NCBI GenBank assembly: GCA_040755155.1
Contig: JBFMBP010000053.1
Location: 1 to 64,000 of the forward strand
DNA: 64,000 nt
Reading direction: 5' to 3'
From: Candidatus Omnitrophota bacterium
GTDB lineage: Bacteria; Hinthialibacterota; Hinthialibacteria; Hinthialibacterales; Hinthialibacteraceae
The notes beneath the pieces are model-generated. The model saw only the letters and a program-made list of their open reading frames with translations, was not told the origin of the DNA and made no database searches. The translations under genes and the position numbers were made by a program. Shown here in pieces: positions 25,931 to 35,819 of the stretch (positions are counted from its first letter, which is position 1; each line of letters opens with the position of its first letter).

Positions 25931-26524
25931 TTATCTATCAACCAGCGTGGGATCGCAGGGATACCCGGCGCGAGGACCGGTGGCGATGATGTCGCCGATG
26001 CTTCTTAAGCCATTGGTAGCCGCGTAGGACATCGTACCCGTATTATTAAAGTTATCGGGACCGTAGCCGTTGATTCTCCACTCGGAACAGCGGTAGGCGG
26101 CATGGAGCATGGTGGCTTTGCTGTAGTGAATTTCCGCCCAAGCGTCGATGTAATCGTAAGTGACGTAGGCGACGTGCTGCGTGTTGTCCAAACGCGCTCC
26201 CGGCGCGCCGTAAATGAACGGGTCTTGCGGTACGGAAGACATATAGGCGATGGGGGTGGTGAGGGGAATCAGGCGCCGGTTGACGGGATTGATGTTCGTT
26301 CCGCTCGTGTCTTTCCAAGCGGGATAGCGGTTGTGATCGAGCCGGTACATCTCCAGCGACGTAGCCAGCGCCTTCATGTCCGCCTGGCAATTGGCGATCT
26401 TAGCGCGGGTCTGGGCGTTTAAAAAATTGGGCACGGCGATGGCCGCAAGAACGCCGATGATGGCGACGACGATCAACAACTCGATCAGGGTAAATCCGTT
26501 TGCTTTCCTATTTCGGTTGAACAT
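25931..26524 (-). CDS. Type II/IV pseudopilin (GspG-like)
   Basis: 197 residues. The leader MFNRNRKANG ends in the expected Gly before FTLIELLIVVAIIG. NFLNAQTRAKIANCQADMK and a globular domain follow, sharing TTPIAYMSSVPQDPF with the pseudopilin at 23319-23903. I chose ATG 26524 because GGGAGGAG lies 3-4 bases upstream. An in-frame ATG further up would give an overlong leader. It is probably processed by prepilin peptidase and assembled into a short pilus by the neighbouring system. Confidence 0.92.
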   Translation of the reverse strand: MFNRNRKANGFTLIELLIVVAIIGVLAAIAVPNFLNAQTRAKIANCQADMKALATSLEMYRLDHNRYPAWKDTSGTNINPVNRRLIPLTTPIAYMSSVPQDPFIYGAPGARLDNTQHVAYVTYDYIDAWAEIHYSKATMLHAAYRCSEWRINGYGPDNFNNTGTMSYAATNGLRSIGDIIATGPRAGYPCDPTLVDR

Positions 26525-26785
26525 TTTCTCCTCCCAATCCATCATAAATGCAAATACGTTTCTTTGCGGCAAAACCGCATGGCAGGCAATAATGGTAAAC
26601 GCCGATTTCGCTGATTAATGCGCATCTCCCTAAAGAATGAACCGGCTCGGACGCAATTTCATTCTTGCAAAAAGCGGGGGAAGGTTCAAGGCGCATCTCT
26701 GGAAAATCCATCGCCAATATATTAGGCCCGCATTGGGCTGCTTAGAGCGGGTTGAGCAAACCGAGCGCTGCCAATGTTTTTAGGA

Positions 26786-27862
26786 TCATAAAATCATCAT
26801 CTCCTTCGGCGTTCGATTGAGGATTTCGCAGCCGTTTTCCCTGATGACGGCCATATCTTCGATGCGGACGCCGCCGAAGTTTTCTATATAGATGCCAGGT
26901 TCGATGGTGGCGACGTTTCCCGCTTGCAGTTCTCCCTCCGCCAGGTAGGAGAGGCGGGGCGCTTCGTGCACCTCCAGGCCGACGCCGTGGCCCAGGCCGT
27001 GGACGAATTGCGCTTCCCATCCGGCGGCGCGCACCACTTCGCGCGCGAATTCGTCGGCGTCCTTGCCGTGGATTCCCGCTTTGATCTTCGCTTCCGCCGC
27101 TTGGTTGGCTTGCAGGACGCATTGATAAACATCTTTGTATCGATCGGACGGTTGGCCGAAGAAGACGATTCGCGTGATGTCCGAGCAATAGCCGTCGACG
27201 ACGCATCCAAAGTCCATGAGCACGGCGTCGCCCCGGCGCAGTTTCCTTTCCGAGGGTTTGCCGTGGCATAGCGAGGAGCGCTCGCCGAAAAGGACGAGGG
27301 ATTCGAAGGATTCCTTGGCCGCGCCCAAGCGCCACATCTCGTCTTCCAGAATATGAGCCAGTTCGCGTTCGGTCATATTTTCTTTGATGGAATCAAGAGC
27401 CTTGTACAAAGCGATTTCGGCTATGCTCAGCGCCTTGCGGACGATCTCGATCTCCTCTTCGTCCTTCACCGACCGCAGGTTTTCCACAATCTCTTTCTTG
27501 CCGATATATTCCTTGGCGGGAAGGTTTTTTTGCATCTCTTCAAAGCGAGCGAAGCTGCAATGCTCGGATTCGAACCAGACGGTCGAGGAAGAAAGTTCGC
27601 CCAGTTCGTCCTTGGCGGCTTCCCAAAGTTTGCGTTTTCCTTGGATGATCGGCGTATAGTCCGGCGCCTCGCGGATCACCTGTTCCTGGTAGCGTCCATC
27701 AGTAAGGATGTATTGTTTCTCAAGGCTAATGAGCAGCGCCGCCGAACTGCCGGTAAAGCCGGAGAGATAGCGCACATTGGGGAGATGGTGGACGAAGAAC
27801 CAATCGGCGTTCTCATTTTCCAAAAGTTGCAGGACGGTTTGGGTTCGTTTTTTATGGTTCAT
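26786..27862 (-). CDS. pepQ: Xaa-Pro aminopeptidase (M24 family)
   Basis: 358 residues. A creatinase-like N-terminal domain (1-130) is followed by a pita-bread catalytic domain. All five metal ligands are visible: Asp217 (MDFG), Asp228 (CSDITR), His292 (GLGHGVG), Glu321 (TIEPG) and Glu335 (RIED). His200 (LCHGKPS) is a further active-site residue. The enzyme removes N-terminal residues before proline and is cytoplasmic. It is divergent from efp, and a PepQ/PepP-type peptidase beside efp is a common pairing. The symbol is tentative between pepP and pepQ. Confidence 0.93.
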   Translation of the reverse strand: MNHKKRTQTVLQLLENENADWFFVHHLPNVRYLSGFTGSSAALLISLEKQYILTDGRYQEQVIREAPDYTPIIQGKRKLWEAAKDELGELSSSTVWFESEHCSFARFEEMQKNLPAKEYIGKKEIVENLRSVKDEEEIEIVRKALSIAEIALYKALDSIKENMTERELAHILEDEMWRLGAAKESFESLVLFGERSSLCHGKPSERKLRRGDAVLMDFGCVVDGYCSDITRIVFFGQPSDRYKDVYQCVLQANQAAEAKIKAGIHGKDADEFAREVVRAAGWEAQFVHGLGHGVGLEVHEAPRLSYLAEGELQAGNVATIEPGIYIENFGGVRIEDMAVIRENGCEILNRTPKEMMIL

Positions 27863-28011
27863 GATTTTCTTTCGCTATTCGTTTTCGCTATTTTTACTTT
27901 ACTTTTCCCTTCCGTTAAGGGGGTTGCCTTTCCCCAATCTTGCTTTTAGACTTCGCCAGGATTTCGCGCAGCCATATCCATAAATCATTGTTCGGCGATA
28001 GGAGTCGGTCT

Positions 28012-28575
28012 ATGGGCCAGATCATCAAGGCCACGGAAGTACGCGTCGGAAACTATTTGGAATTCGACGGCGAGGTTTACGTTTGCACCAAGTACGAGCA
28101 TCACGCTCCCGGCAAGGGGCAGGCGGTTTGCCGCTTGAAATTCAAGCATCTCAAAAGCGGACGCGTTCTCGACAAGACCGTCAAATCGGGCGAAGGCATC
28201 GAGCGCGCCGTCTTGGAGCCGCGCCAGGCGCAATTTCTTTATCGGGACGACGAATTGCACTTCATGGATATCAATTCCTTCGAACAGTTCTCTCTCCCGC
28301 CCGAATCGTTCCTGGGCAAGGATAAATGGCTGAAGGAAAATATGGAACTGACGCTGCGCTTCCACAACGGCGAGCCGGTGGACGTGGATATGCCCACGCA
28401 TTTGATCTTCGAAGTAGCGGAAACGAATCCCGGCTATAAAGGGGATACGGTGACAGGAGCCACTAAACCGGCTACGCTGGAAAACGGCGCCGTCATTCAA
28501 GTCCCTTTATTCGTCAATGCGGGGGATAAGATCAAGATCGATACGGAAGCGGGGACGTATTTGGGACGTGGATGA
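28012..28575 (+). CDS. efp: Elongation factor P
   Basis: 187 residues with the KOW-like N-terminal barrel and two OB domains (LRFHNGEPVDVDMPTHLIFEV, then GDTVTGATKPATLENGAVIQVPLFV and KIDTEAGTYLGR). It relieves ribosome stalling at proline stretches. The tip of domain I reads HHAPGKGQA. The modifiable Lys is Lys35 in PGKG, and the residue three before it is His. That points to a lysine-type EF-P but does not tell which modification enzyme is used; none is encoded here. Start: ATG 28012 with AGGAG 8 bases upstream. Confidence 0.97.
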   Translation: MGQIIKATEVRVGNYLEFDGEVYVCTKYEHHAPGKGQAVCRLKFKHLKSGRVLDKTVKSGEGIERAVLEPRQAQFLYRDDELHFMDINSFEQFSLPPESFLGKDKWLKENMELTLRFHNGEPVDVDMPTHLIFEVAETNPGYKGDTVTGATKPATLENGAVIQVPLFVNAGDKIKIDTEAGTYLGRG

Positions 28576-28639
28576 TCCTAGAAGCAGTGACGAGTGACAA
28601 GTTACGAGTGGTTTGAGCAATTCAGGTAGATGGGCGCCT

Positions 28640-30174
<1,535 letters not shown>

Positions 30175-30196
<22 letters not shown>

Positions 30197-32094
30197 ATGG
30201 CGAGAAAGACCATGCCCAGCGCCGCCGCCAGCGCGTAATGCGGCAGAACGCCGGTCTGAATTCGGCGCAAACCGTCGGCGCCTTGGACGGCGAATCGGGC
30301 CAGGCGGTTCAAGCCCGCGATAATGATGTTGTCGTCAAACCATTGGATTCCTCGGCAAACGCGATAGTAATTCTGGATGAAAGCGGAATCGTAGGCTTCG
30401 TCCACGTTGTATTTGTTCCATAAGATGTCAAAAGCCGACTGAAACGCCTGCCGTAAATTATCCGGCATCGAAGGCGCCCAGACGTAGATCATTCGAGCGA
30501 AAAAAATCCCCGCCAATGCGGTGAGGATAGAAACTATCGCCAACGCCGTTTCCATCGCATGAGCGGAAAAGGGTCCGAACGATTCTTTCGCCGCCGGAGG
30601 ATGTTCGATGGCGAGAAAATCGTGAAATCCGTTATAGCCGAAGAGCGGCATATTCAGCCAGCCCGTGCAGACGGCGAAGAACGCCAACGCCGCCAGCGGC
30701 GCCCACATCAGGATGGGGGATTCATGGAGATGCGCCCGCTGTTCCTCCGTTCCCCGGAACTCGCCGGAGAACAATAAGCTGTAAAGCCGAAACATATAAA
30801 AAGCCGTGCAGAACGCCGCCGCCAAACCTAGCACCCATAAAAACATCCTGCCGGAAGCGAAGGCTTGCCATAGAATTTCATCTTTGGAGAAGAATCCCGC
30901 CAATGGAGGTACGCCCGATATGGCCAGGGTGGCGATGAGAAACGTCCAGCGCGTGTAGGGCATGACGCGGCGCAATCCTCCCGCCTCGAAAACGTCTACG
31001 TCCGTAGTGCGGTGAAAAGCATGCAGCACAGATCCCGCGCCTAGAAAGAGGCAGGCCTTGAAAAAAGCGTGCGTCATCAGGTGGAAGATGGCAGCGGCGT
31101 AGGCTCCGGCGCCGCAAGCCAGGAACATATAGCCCAATTGGCTGATGGTGGAATAAGCGAGTATCTTTTTGGCGTCCCGCTGGACGAGGGCGATGCTGGC
31201 CGCCATGATCGCCGTCAATCCGCCTACGGCGCCGATAACCAACAGCGTCGCCGGAGCCAAGTTAAAAAGCGGATGCAGCCGCGCCACCATATAAATGCCC
31301 GCGGTGACCATCGTGGCGGCGTGGATCAGGGCGCTGACCGGCGTCGGCCCCGCCATGGCGTCGGGAAGCCAGACGAAGAGAGGAATCTGCGCCGATTTTC
31401 CCGTAGCGCCAATGAATAATAAAAGCGTGATTAGGGTGATGGAAACGCCGCCCATCGCGAATTGGCCATTTTCGGCGGCGAGAAAGAGTTGGGAAAATTG
31501 CAACGATCCCACATTCCAAAAGAGCAACAGCATCCCTATGAGAAAACCGAAATCGCCGATGCGATTGACGATGAACGCTTTTCGCCCCGCATCCGCCGCG
31601 TAATCCCGGTCATAGTAATATCCAATGAGAAGATAAGAGCATAAGCCAACGCCTTCCCAGCCCACGAAGAGCAGCGGCAGCGAATCGCCCATAATCAATA
31701 AAAACATGAAAAAGGTGAAGAGCGGCATATAAGTAAAAAAGCGAGTATAGCCGGGATCGCCCTGCATATAGCCGATGGCGTAAACGAAGATGATGGTTCC
31801 TACCAACGAAACCACCATCATCATAACCGCCGTCAGGGGATCGATGTAAAAGCCGAAAGGAATCAAGAGTTTTCCCGCCGCCAGCCAGGTGAAATAGTCT
31901 ATTTCCATTGCGCGGAATTCACCGCCGTGAAAAAGCATTTGCCATAGGCAATTCAAAGATAAAACCAGGGAAAGTCCCATCGCAGCGGCGGCGATATGAC
32001 CGGCCTTGTCTCGCAAACGGCGCTCTCCCGCCAGTCCGTTTATTATGACCGCCAAAGCGGGAGATATGGGAACGAGCCATAGGTAGTATTTCAT
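30175..32094 (-). CDS. nuoL: NADH-quinone oxidoreductase subunit L
   Basis: A 639-residue, multi-helix membrane subunit starting MKYYLWLVPISPALAVIINGL. Typical NuoL motifs are FVGWEGVGLCSYLLIGYY, PLFVWLPDAMAGPTPVSALIHAATMVTAG, DAKKILAYSTISQLGYM and MTHAFFKACLFLGAGSVLHA. The long amphipathic and C-terminal helices that clamp the membrane arm are present. The frame stays open into the repeat at 32197-32279, but that extension is spurious, so I start at ATG 32094. It couples quinone reduction to proton pumping. Confidence 0.97.
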
Positions 32095-32405
32095 GTTATG
32101 CGCAATGGGAAAATAGAGGAATCTATTTCCCTCCTCGATTGAATCACGAAAACGCGAAATGAAAAGAAAAACACAAAAAAGGAATCCCTTCCTCAACCCG
32201 CCGTTGAAACGGCGGGCTATTATCGTTTGCCCCTTTAAAGGGGCATTTGGCAATAGCCCAGCCTTTCAAGGCTGGGAGATGAAATTTCGCGGCATTCGAC
32301 TTTTTTACGCGTCGAAAGAGACATCATTTTGTAAACCTCAACGTCTATCTTGAACGATTTTTCCGATGGCGCGACTATACAGGTTGCATAATATGAGATA
32401 GTAAT
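32095..32405. other. Gap inside the nuo operon (nuoN-nuoL)
   Basis: 311 bases with no gene. It holds the 83-base repeat at 32197-32279. No terminator with a T-run on the minus strand was found, so the operon may read through it. Confidence 0.6.
32197..32279 (+). repeat. 83-base triple-hairpin repeat, family B, copy 1
   Basis: Three palindromes in a row: CCCGCCGTT...AACGGCGGG, GCCCCTTTAAAGGGGC, and CCCAGCCTTTCAAGGCTGGG. A longer pairing GGGCTATT...AATAGCCC encloses the middle one. The copy at 41480-41562 has the same length and only about four differences by eye. It lies inside the nuo operon gap and has no coding capacity. Confidence 0.8.
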
Positions 32406-33860
32406 TCATAAGCCTGCTAATCCAGAATTTATCACTTTAACAATCAGATTAGGGAAAAATCCTAACAATAAAACAGCGAAGGCCGCAATGGAAATCGCTA
32501 GCGCATGGGACAAAGGCGCGGGATCGAATTCTTCTTCGCCGTCTTCTTTCATCCACATAACGACGGCTATGCGCAGGTAGTAATAAAAGGAAAGCATCGT
32601 CGTCAGTACGCCGATGACTGCCAGCGCGTAATAGCCGCTTTGAATGGCGGCGCCGAAGAGCCATACTTTTCCAAAGAAGCCCGCCGTCGGCGGCATTCCC
32701 GCCAGCGACAATAGAAAGAGCGTAAATATCCCCGCCAGCCAAGGTTGTTGGCGCGCCAGGCTGGTGAAGCTGGATATCGTTTTGCATTCCTCGCCTTTCT
32801 TTGTGGCGGCGTTGACGCAGGCGAAGGCTCCGGCGGTCATGAATAGATACGCCGCCAGATAGAAAAGCAGCGCCTGCAAGCCCACTTCATTATGCGCGAC
32901 GAACGCCATGCTGAGATAACCGCCATGGGCGATGGAGGAATAAGCCAGCATCCGTTTGATGTCCGCCTGCGCCAACGCGCCCGCGTTGCCGACGATCATG
33001 GTCAACAGCGATAGAATCCAGACGGCGTTGGTCCACAAGCCGCCCAGCGGCGCGAACGACATTTCAGGCAGCGAGAAGACGCGGACCAGCGCAGCGAATC
33101 CGGCCACTTTCGACCCCGTGGCGATCCAGGCGGTAATCGGCGTCGGCGCGCCTTGGTAAACATCCGGCGCCCAAGCGTGAAAGGGAACAAGCGAGATTTT
33201 GAATCCCAACCCCGCCAGCATTAGCGCGAAGCCGAGAACCAGCAGCGGCGTCCCCTGAGCGCCTGGCGCGGCGGCGCCAATGGCGAGCATATTCGTCGTG
33301 CGGCAAACGCCGAAAACGAACGCAATTCCGTAAATGAGAAAACCGCTGGCAAACGATCCCAGCAGCAGATATTTCATCGAAGCCTCGCCCGAAAGCAGGC
33401 TTTTTTTGTCGAAGCCGGTCAATAAATACAAACACAGGGAAACAATCTCGATGCCCAGGAAAAGCAGCATCAAATCGGCGCTGACGGAGATGCACATCAT
33501 CCCCAAACTAGCGGTCAGTAAGAGAAAAATATATTCCGCATAGGATCGGGTAAGACGCTGCGATAACGGATGGCTCATCAAAACAATAAGAGCCGTTCCG
33601 ATAAGAAAAAGTTTATCCAAATACAAACTGACGCCGTCGCGGATAACCATCCCCGTAAAAGCGGGTTGGATCGTTGGATCGAGACGCAGCGCGGCGAGAT
33701 AGGCGGCGGCGAGACCCAATAGCGCCAGCAAAGTGATGTTGATCCGCTCCACGTCCTTTTTGAAAAGATCGACGAGCAGGACAACCGCCGCCGTCAGGAT
33801 CACGGCGATTTGCGGCGCGAAGGCGGAGATATGCAGAAGGGGGATGCGAATCGGTTCCAT
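32406..33860 (-). CDS. nuoN: NADH-quinone oxidoreductase subunit N
   Basis: A 484-residue membrane subunit with about 14 helices. Markers include SLCLYLLTGFDKKSLLSGEASMKYLLLGSFASGF (split), PFHAWAPDVYQGAPTPITAWIATGSKVAGF and DIKRMLAYSSIAHGGYL. It is an antiporter-like proton channel of complex I. Unusually it sits between nuoK and nuoL instead of after nuoM, 18 bases from nuoK. Confidence 0.95.
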   Translation of the reverse strand: MEPIRIPLLHISAFAPQIAVILTAAVVLLVDLFKKDVERINITLLALLGLAAAYLAALRLDPTIQPAFTGMVIRDGVSLYLDKLFLIGTALIVLMSHPLSQRLTRSYAEYIFLLLTASLGMMCISVSADLMLLFLGIEIVSLCLYLLTGFDKKSLLSGEASMKYLLLGSFASGFLIYGIAFVFGVCRTTNMLAIGAAAPGAQGTPLLVLGFALMLAGLGFKISLVPFHAWAPDVYQGAPTPITAWIATGSKVAGFAALVRVFSLPEMSFAPLGGLWTNAVWILSLLTMIVGNAGALAQADIKRMLAYSSIAHGGYLSMAFVAHNEVGLQALLFYLAAYLFMTAGAFACVNAATKKGEECKTISSFTSLARQQPWLAGIFTLFLLSLAGMPPTAGFFGKVWLFGAAIQSGYYALAVIGVLTTMLSFYYYLRIAVVMWMKEDGEEEFDPAPLSHALAISIAAFAVLLLGFFPNLIVKVINSGLAGL

Positions 33861-33878
33861 ACCAGCGGTCGTCTGCGA

Positions 33879-34220
33879 TTATCCTTTCATCAAGTTAAGC
33901 GATTCGGCGTTGACGGTTCCTCTTTGGCGATGAAGATTGAGGAGTACGGCCAATCCCGCTCCCACCTCGGCGGCGGAGACAGTCATAACCAGAAAAACGA
34001 AGACCATTCCATTTCCGGCGGCGATGAAATCCGGCTCTGCAGCGGCGCCGTGGATTTGCGGCGGGTAACGGAGAAAGGCGACGATGGCGATATTGGCCGC
34101 CAGCAGCATTAATTCGATCGACATCAATATAATCAAAATATTCCGCCGCAAGAGAACGCCCAAAACGCCCAACGAGAAAATAAAAACGCTCAATAGGAGA
34201 AAATGATGCAAACTAATCAT
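33879..34220 (-). CDS. nuoK: NADH-quinone oxidoreductase subunit K
   Basis: 113 residues and three transmembrane helices, with the two conserved glutamates used in proton transfer: SIELMLLAANI and SAAEVGAGLAVLL. ATG 34220 overlaps the nuoJ stop (ATGA), giving translational coupling. Normal length for the family. Confidence 0.96.
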   Translation of the reverse strand: MISLHHFLLLSVFIFSLGVLGVLLRRNILIILMSIELMLLAANIAIVAFLRYPPQIHGAAAEPDFIAAGNGMVFVFLVMTVSAAEVGAGLAVLLNLHRQRGTVNAESLNLMKG

Positions 34221-34747
34221 TCCGCCTTCTCCTCTTCGTTCAAGTCCGGTTTCATAGCGAGAGCGATAGCCCCCGCGACGGCGGCGGTCAAGAGAATGGA
34301 AGCCAGTTCGAAAGGCAATAGATAGCGCGTAAAGAGATGCGACGCGATTTCCTGGGCGGAACCCCATTCGTCGGGAACCGGCGGCTTCGCACCGATAAAA
34401 AATCCTGCTGCATCGGCCCGGAATAGATAGATCAGGAATGCGAAAACGAAGAGAACGATTAATGCGATTCCCCAACGCCGGGAGGCGGAAAGAGAGATCG
34501 GCTTGTCGCTCTGAAGGTTCAAAAGAGAGATGACGAAGATCATCAGCGTCATGACGGCGCCGGTGTAAACGATGATGAGAATCCAGGCGAGAAACTCCGC
34601 GTGAAGCTGCAGAAAAATCCCGGCGGCGCAGACGAAGACGGCGGCCAGGCTTAAGGCGCTATGCATGGGATTGCGCGCCACGATCACGCCCGCGCCGAAC
34701 AGGCAGGCCGCCAACGCGAAGATCCAAAAGAAAAGAGCCGAGACCAT
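34217..34747 (-). CDS. nuoJ: NADH-quinone oxidoreductase subunit J
   Basis: 176 residues with five hydrophobic helices. The NuoJ signature NPMHSALSLAAVFVCAAGIF, then EFLAWILIIVYTGAVMTLMIFVI, is clear. I start at ATG 34747 (MVSALFFWIFAL). An upstream in-frame extension is hydrophilic and unlikely. It directly follows nuoH; a nuoI gene, which normally lies between them, is absent. Confidence 0.95.
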   Translation of the reverse strand: MVSALFFWIFALAACLFGAGVIVARNPMHSALSLAAVFVCAAGIFLQLHAEFLAWILIIVYTGAVMTLMIFVISLLNLQSDKPISLSASRRWGIALIVLFVFAFLIYLFRADAAGFFIGAKPPVPDEWGSAQEIASHLFTRYLLPFELASILLTAAVAGAIALAMKPDLNEEEKAE

Positions 34748-34775
34748 AAATCTATCGTTTCCTTTTTGCGCCCAT

Positions 34776-35819
34776 CTATCCAACAATCAATAAGCCAATC
34801 GCCGCGAATAGTACGTTCGCCATCGCTAGCGGCAGCAATGCCTTCCAACCGAAATTCATCAGTTGGTCGTAGCGGAAACGCGGCAGCGTCGCCCGAATCC
34901 AGACGAATAAAAACAATATGCCAGCCGCCTTGAGGCCAAACCAAACGACGCCTGGAATCGCCTTAAGCGCCGCGAGGGGCAGAGGCGGATGCCATCCGCC
35001 CAGAAAGAGCGTAACGGCGATGGAGGAGACGACGATCATGTTGAGATATTCCGCCATGAAGAACATGGCGAATTTCATGCTGCTGTATTCAATATGATAT
35101 CCGGCGACTAGTTCCGTTTCCGCTTCTGGCAGATCGAAGGGGATGCGGTTGGTTTCGGCGAAAGCGGAAATCAGGTAGAGTAAAAATCCCAAAATGCCGG
35201 GAAAGAACAGCCAATGGACGCTAAAAATCCACCAATTCCAAAATCCACCTGCCTGGCTCTCGACAATGCCGCTCAGTTGCAGCGTTCCCGCGCCCATCAA
35301 CACGGTTACGACGGAAAGTCCGAGCGTTAGTTCGTAACTGAAAATCTGGGCGGACGAGCGCAAGGCGCCGAGCAGCGAGAATTTATTGCCCGAACTCCAC
35401 CCCGCCAGAAAGACGCCGTAGACGCCCAGTCCAGCGATGCCGAAGATATAGAGCAGTCCTGCGTTAACGTCGGCGATTTGGATCTTCCCCAAATCAAATC
35501 CGAACAAATGAAAACTCGGTCCAAAAGGAATAACGGCTATGGCCATGAACGCCGCCGCCATAGAAAGAAGCGGCGCGGCGACGAATAACGCCCGGTCGGC
35601 GTTTTCGGGGATGACGTCTTCTTTCAAAAATAATTTCAATCCATCCGCGATCGGCTGCAACAGGCCGAACGGACCTACGCGATAAGGACCTAGCCGCTGT
35701 TGGAAATGGCCGAGCAGTTTTCGTTCCGCCCATACCAGATAGGCGACGGCGCCCAACAGAATGGGAACAATCACCGCGATCTTGACGATCGAATAGAGAA
35801 CGATTTCCCCTAGCGTCAT
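34776..35819 (-). CDS. nuoH: NADH-quinone oxidoreductase subunit H
   Basis: A 347-residue membrane subunit at the quinone-binding junction. Diagnostic segments are YLVWAERKLLGHFQQRLGPYRVGPFGLLQPIADGLKLF and ETNRIPFDLPEAETELVAGYHIEYSS (both quoted in parts), with eight hydrophobic helices. ATG 35819 overlaps the nuoG stop by four bases. Confidence 0.97.
   Translation of the reverse strand: MTLGEIVLYSIVKIAVIVPILLGAVAYLVWAERKLLGHFQQRLGPYRVGPFGLLQPIADGLKLFLKEDVIPENADRALFVAAPLLSMAAAFMAIAVIPFGPSFHLFGFDLGKIQIADVNAGLLYIFGIAGLGVYGVFLAGWSSGNKFSLLGALRSSAQIFSYELTLGLSVVTVLMGAGTLQLSGIVESQAGGFWNWWIFSVHWLFFPGILGFLLYLISAFAETNRIPFDLPEAETELVAGYHIEYSSMKFAMFFMAEYLNMIVVSSIAVTLFLGGWHPPLPLAALKAIPGVVWFGLKAAGILFLFVWIRATLPRFRYDQLMNFGWKALLPLAMANVLFAAIGLLIVG

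Noticed and set aside
32095-32253. N-terminal extension of nuoL into the 83-base repeat
   Set aside because: The frame starts NAPLKGQT...RRFNGG, which is only the repeat read in reverse; the same false start appears at 41536. The conserved NuoL N-terminus begins at 32094.
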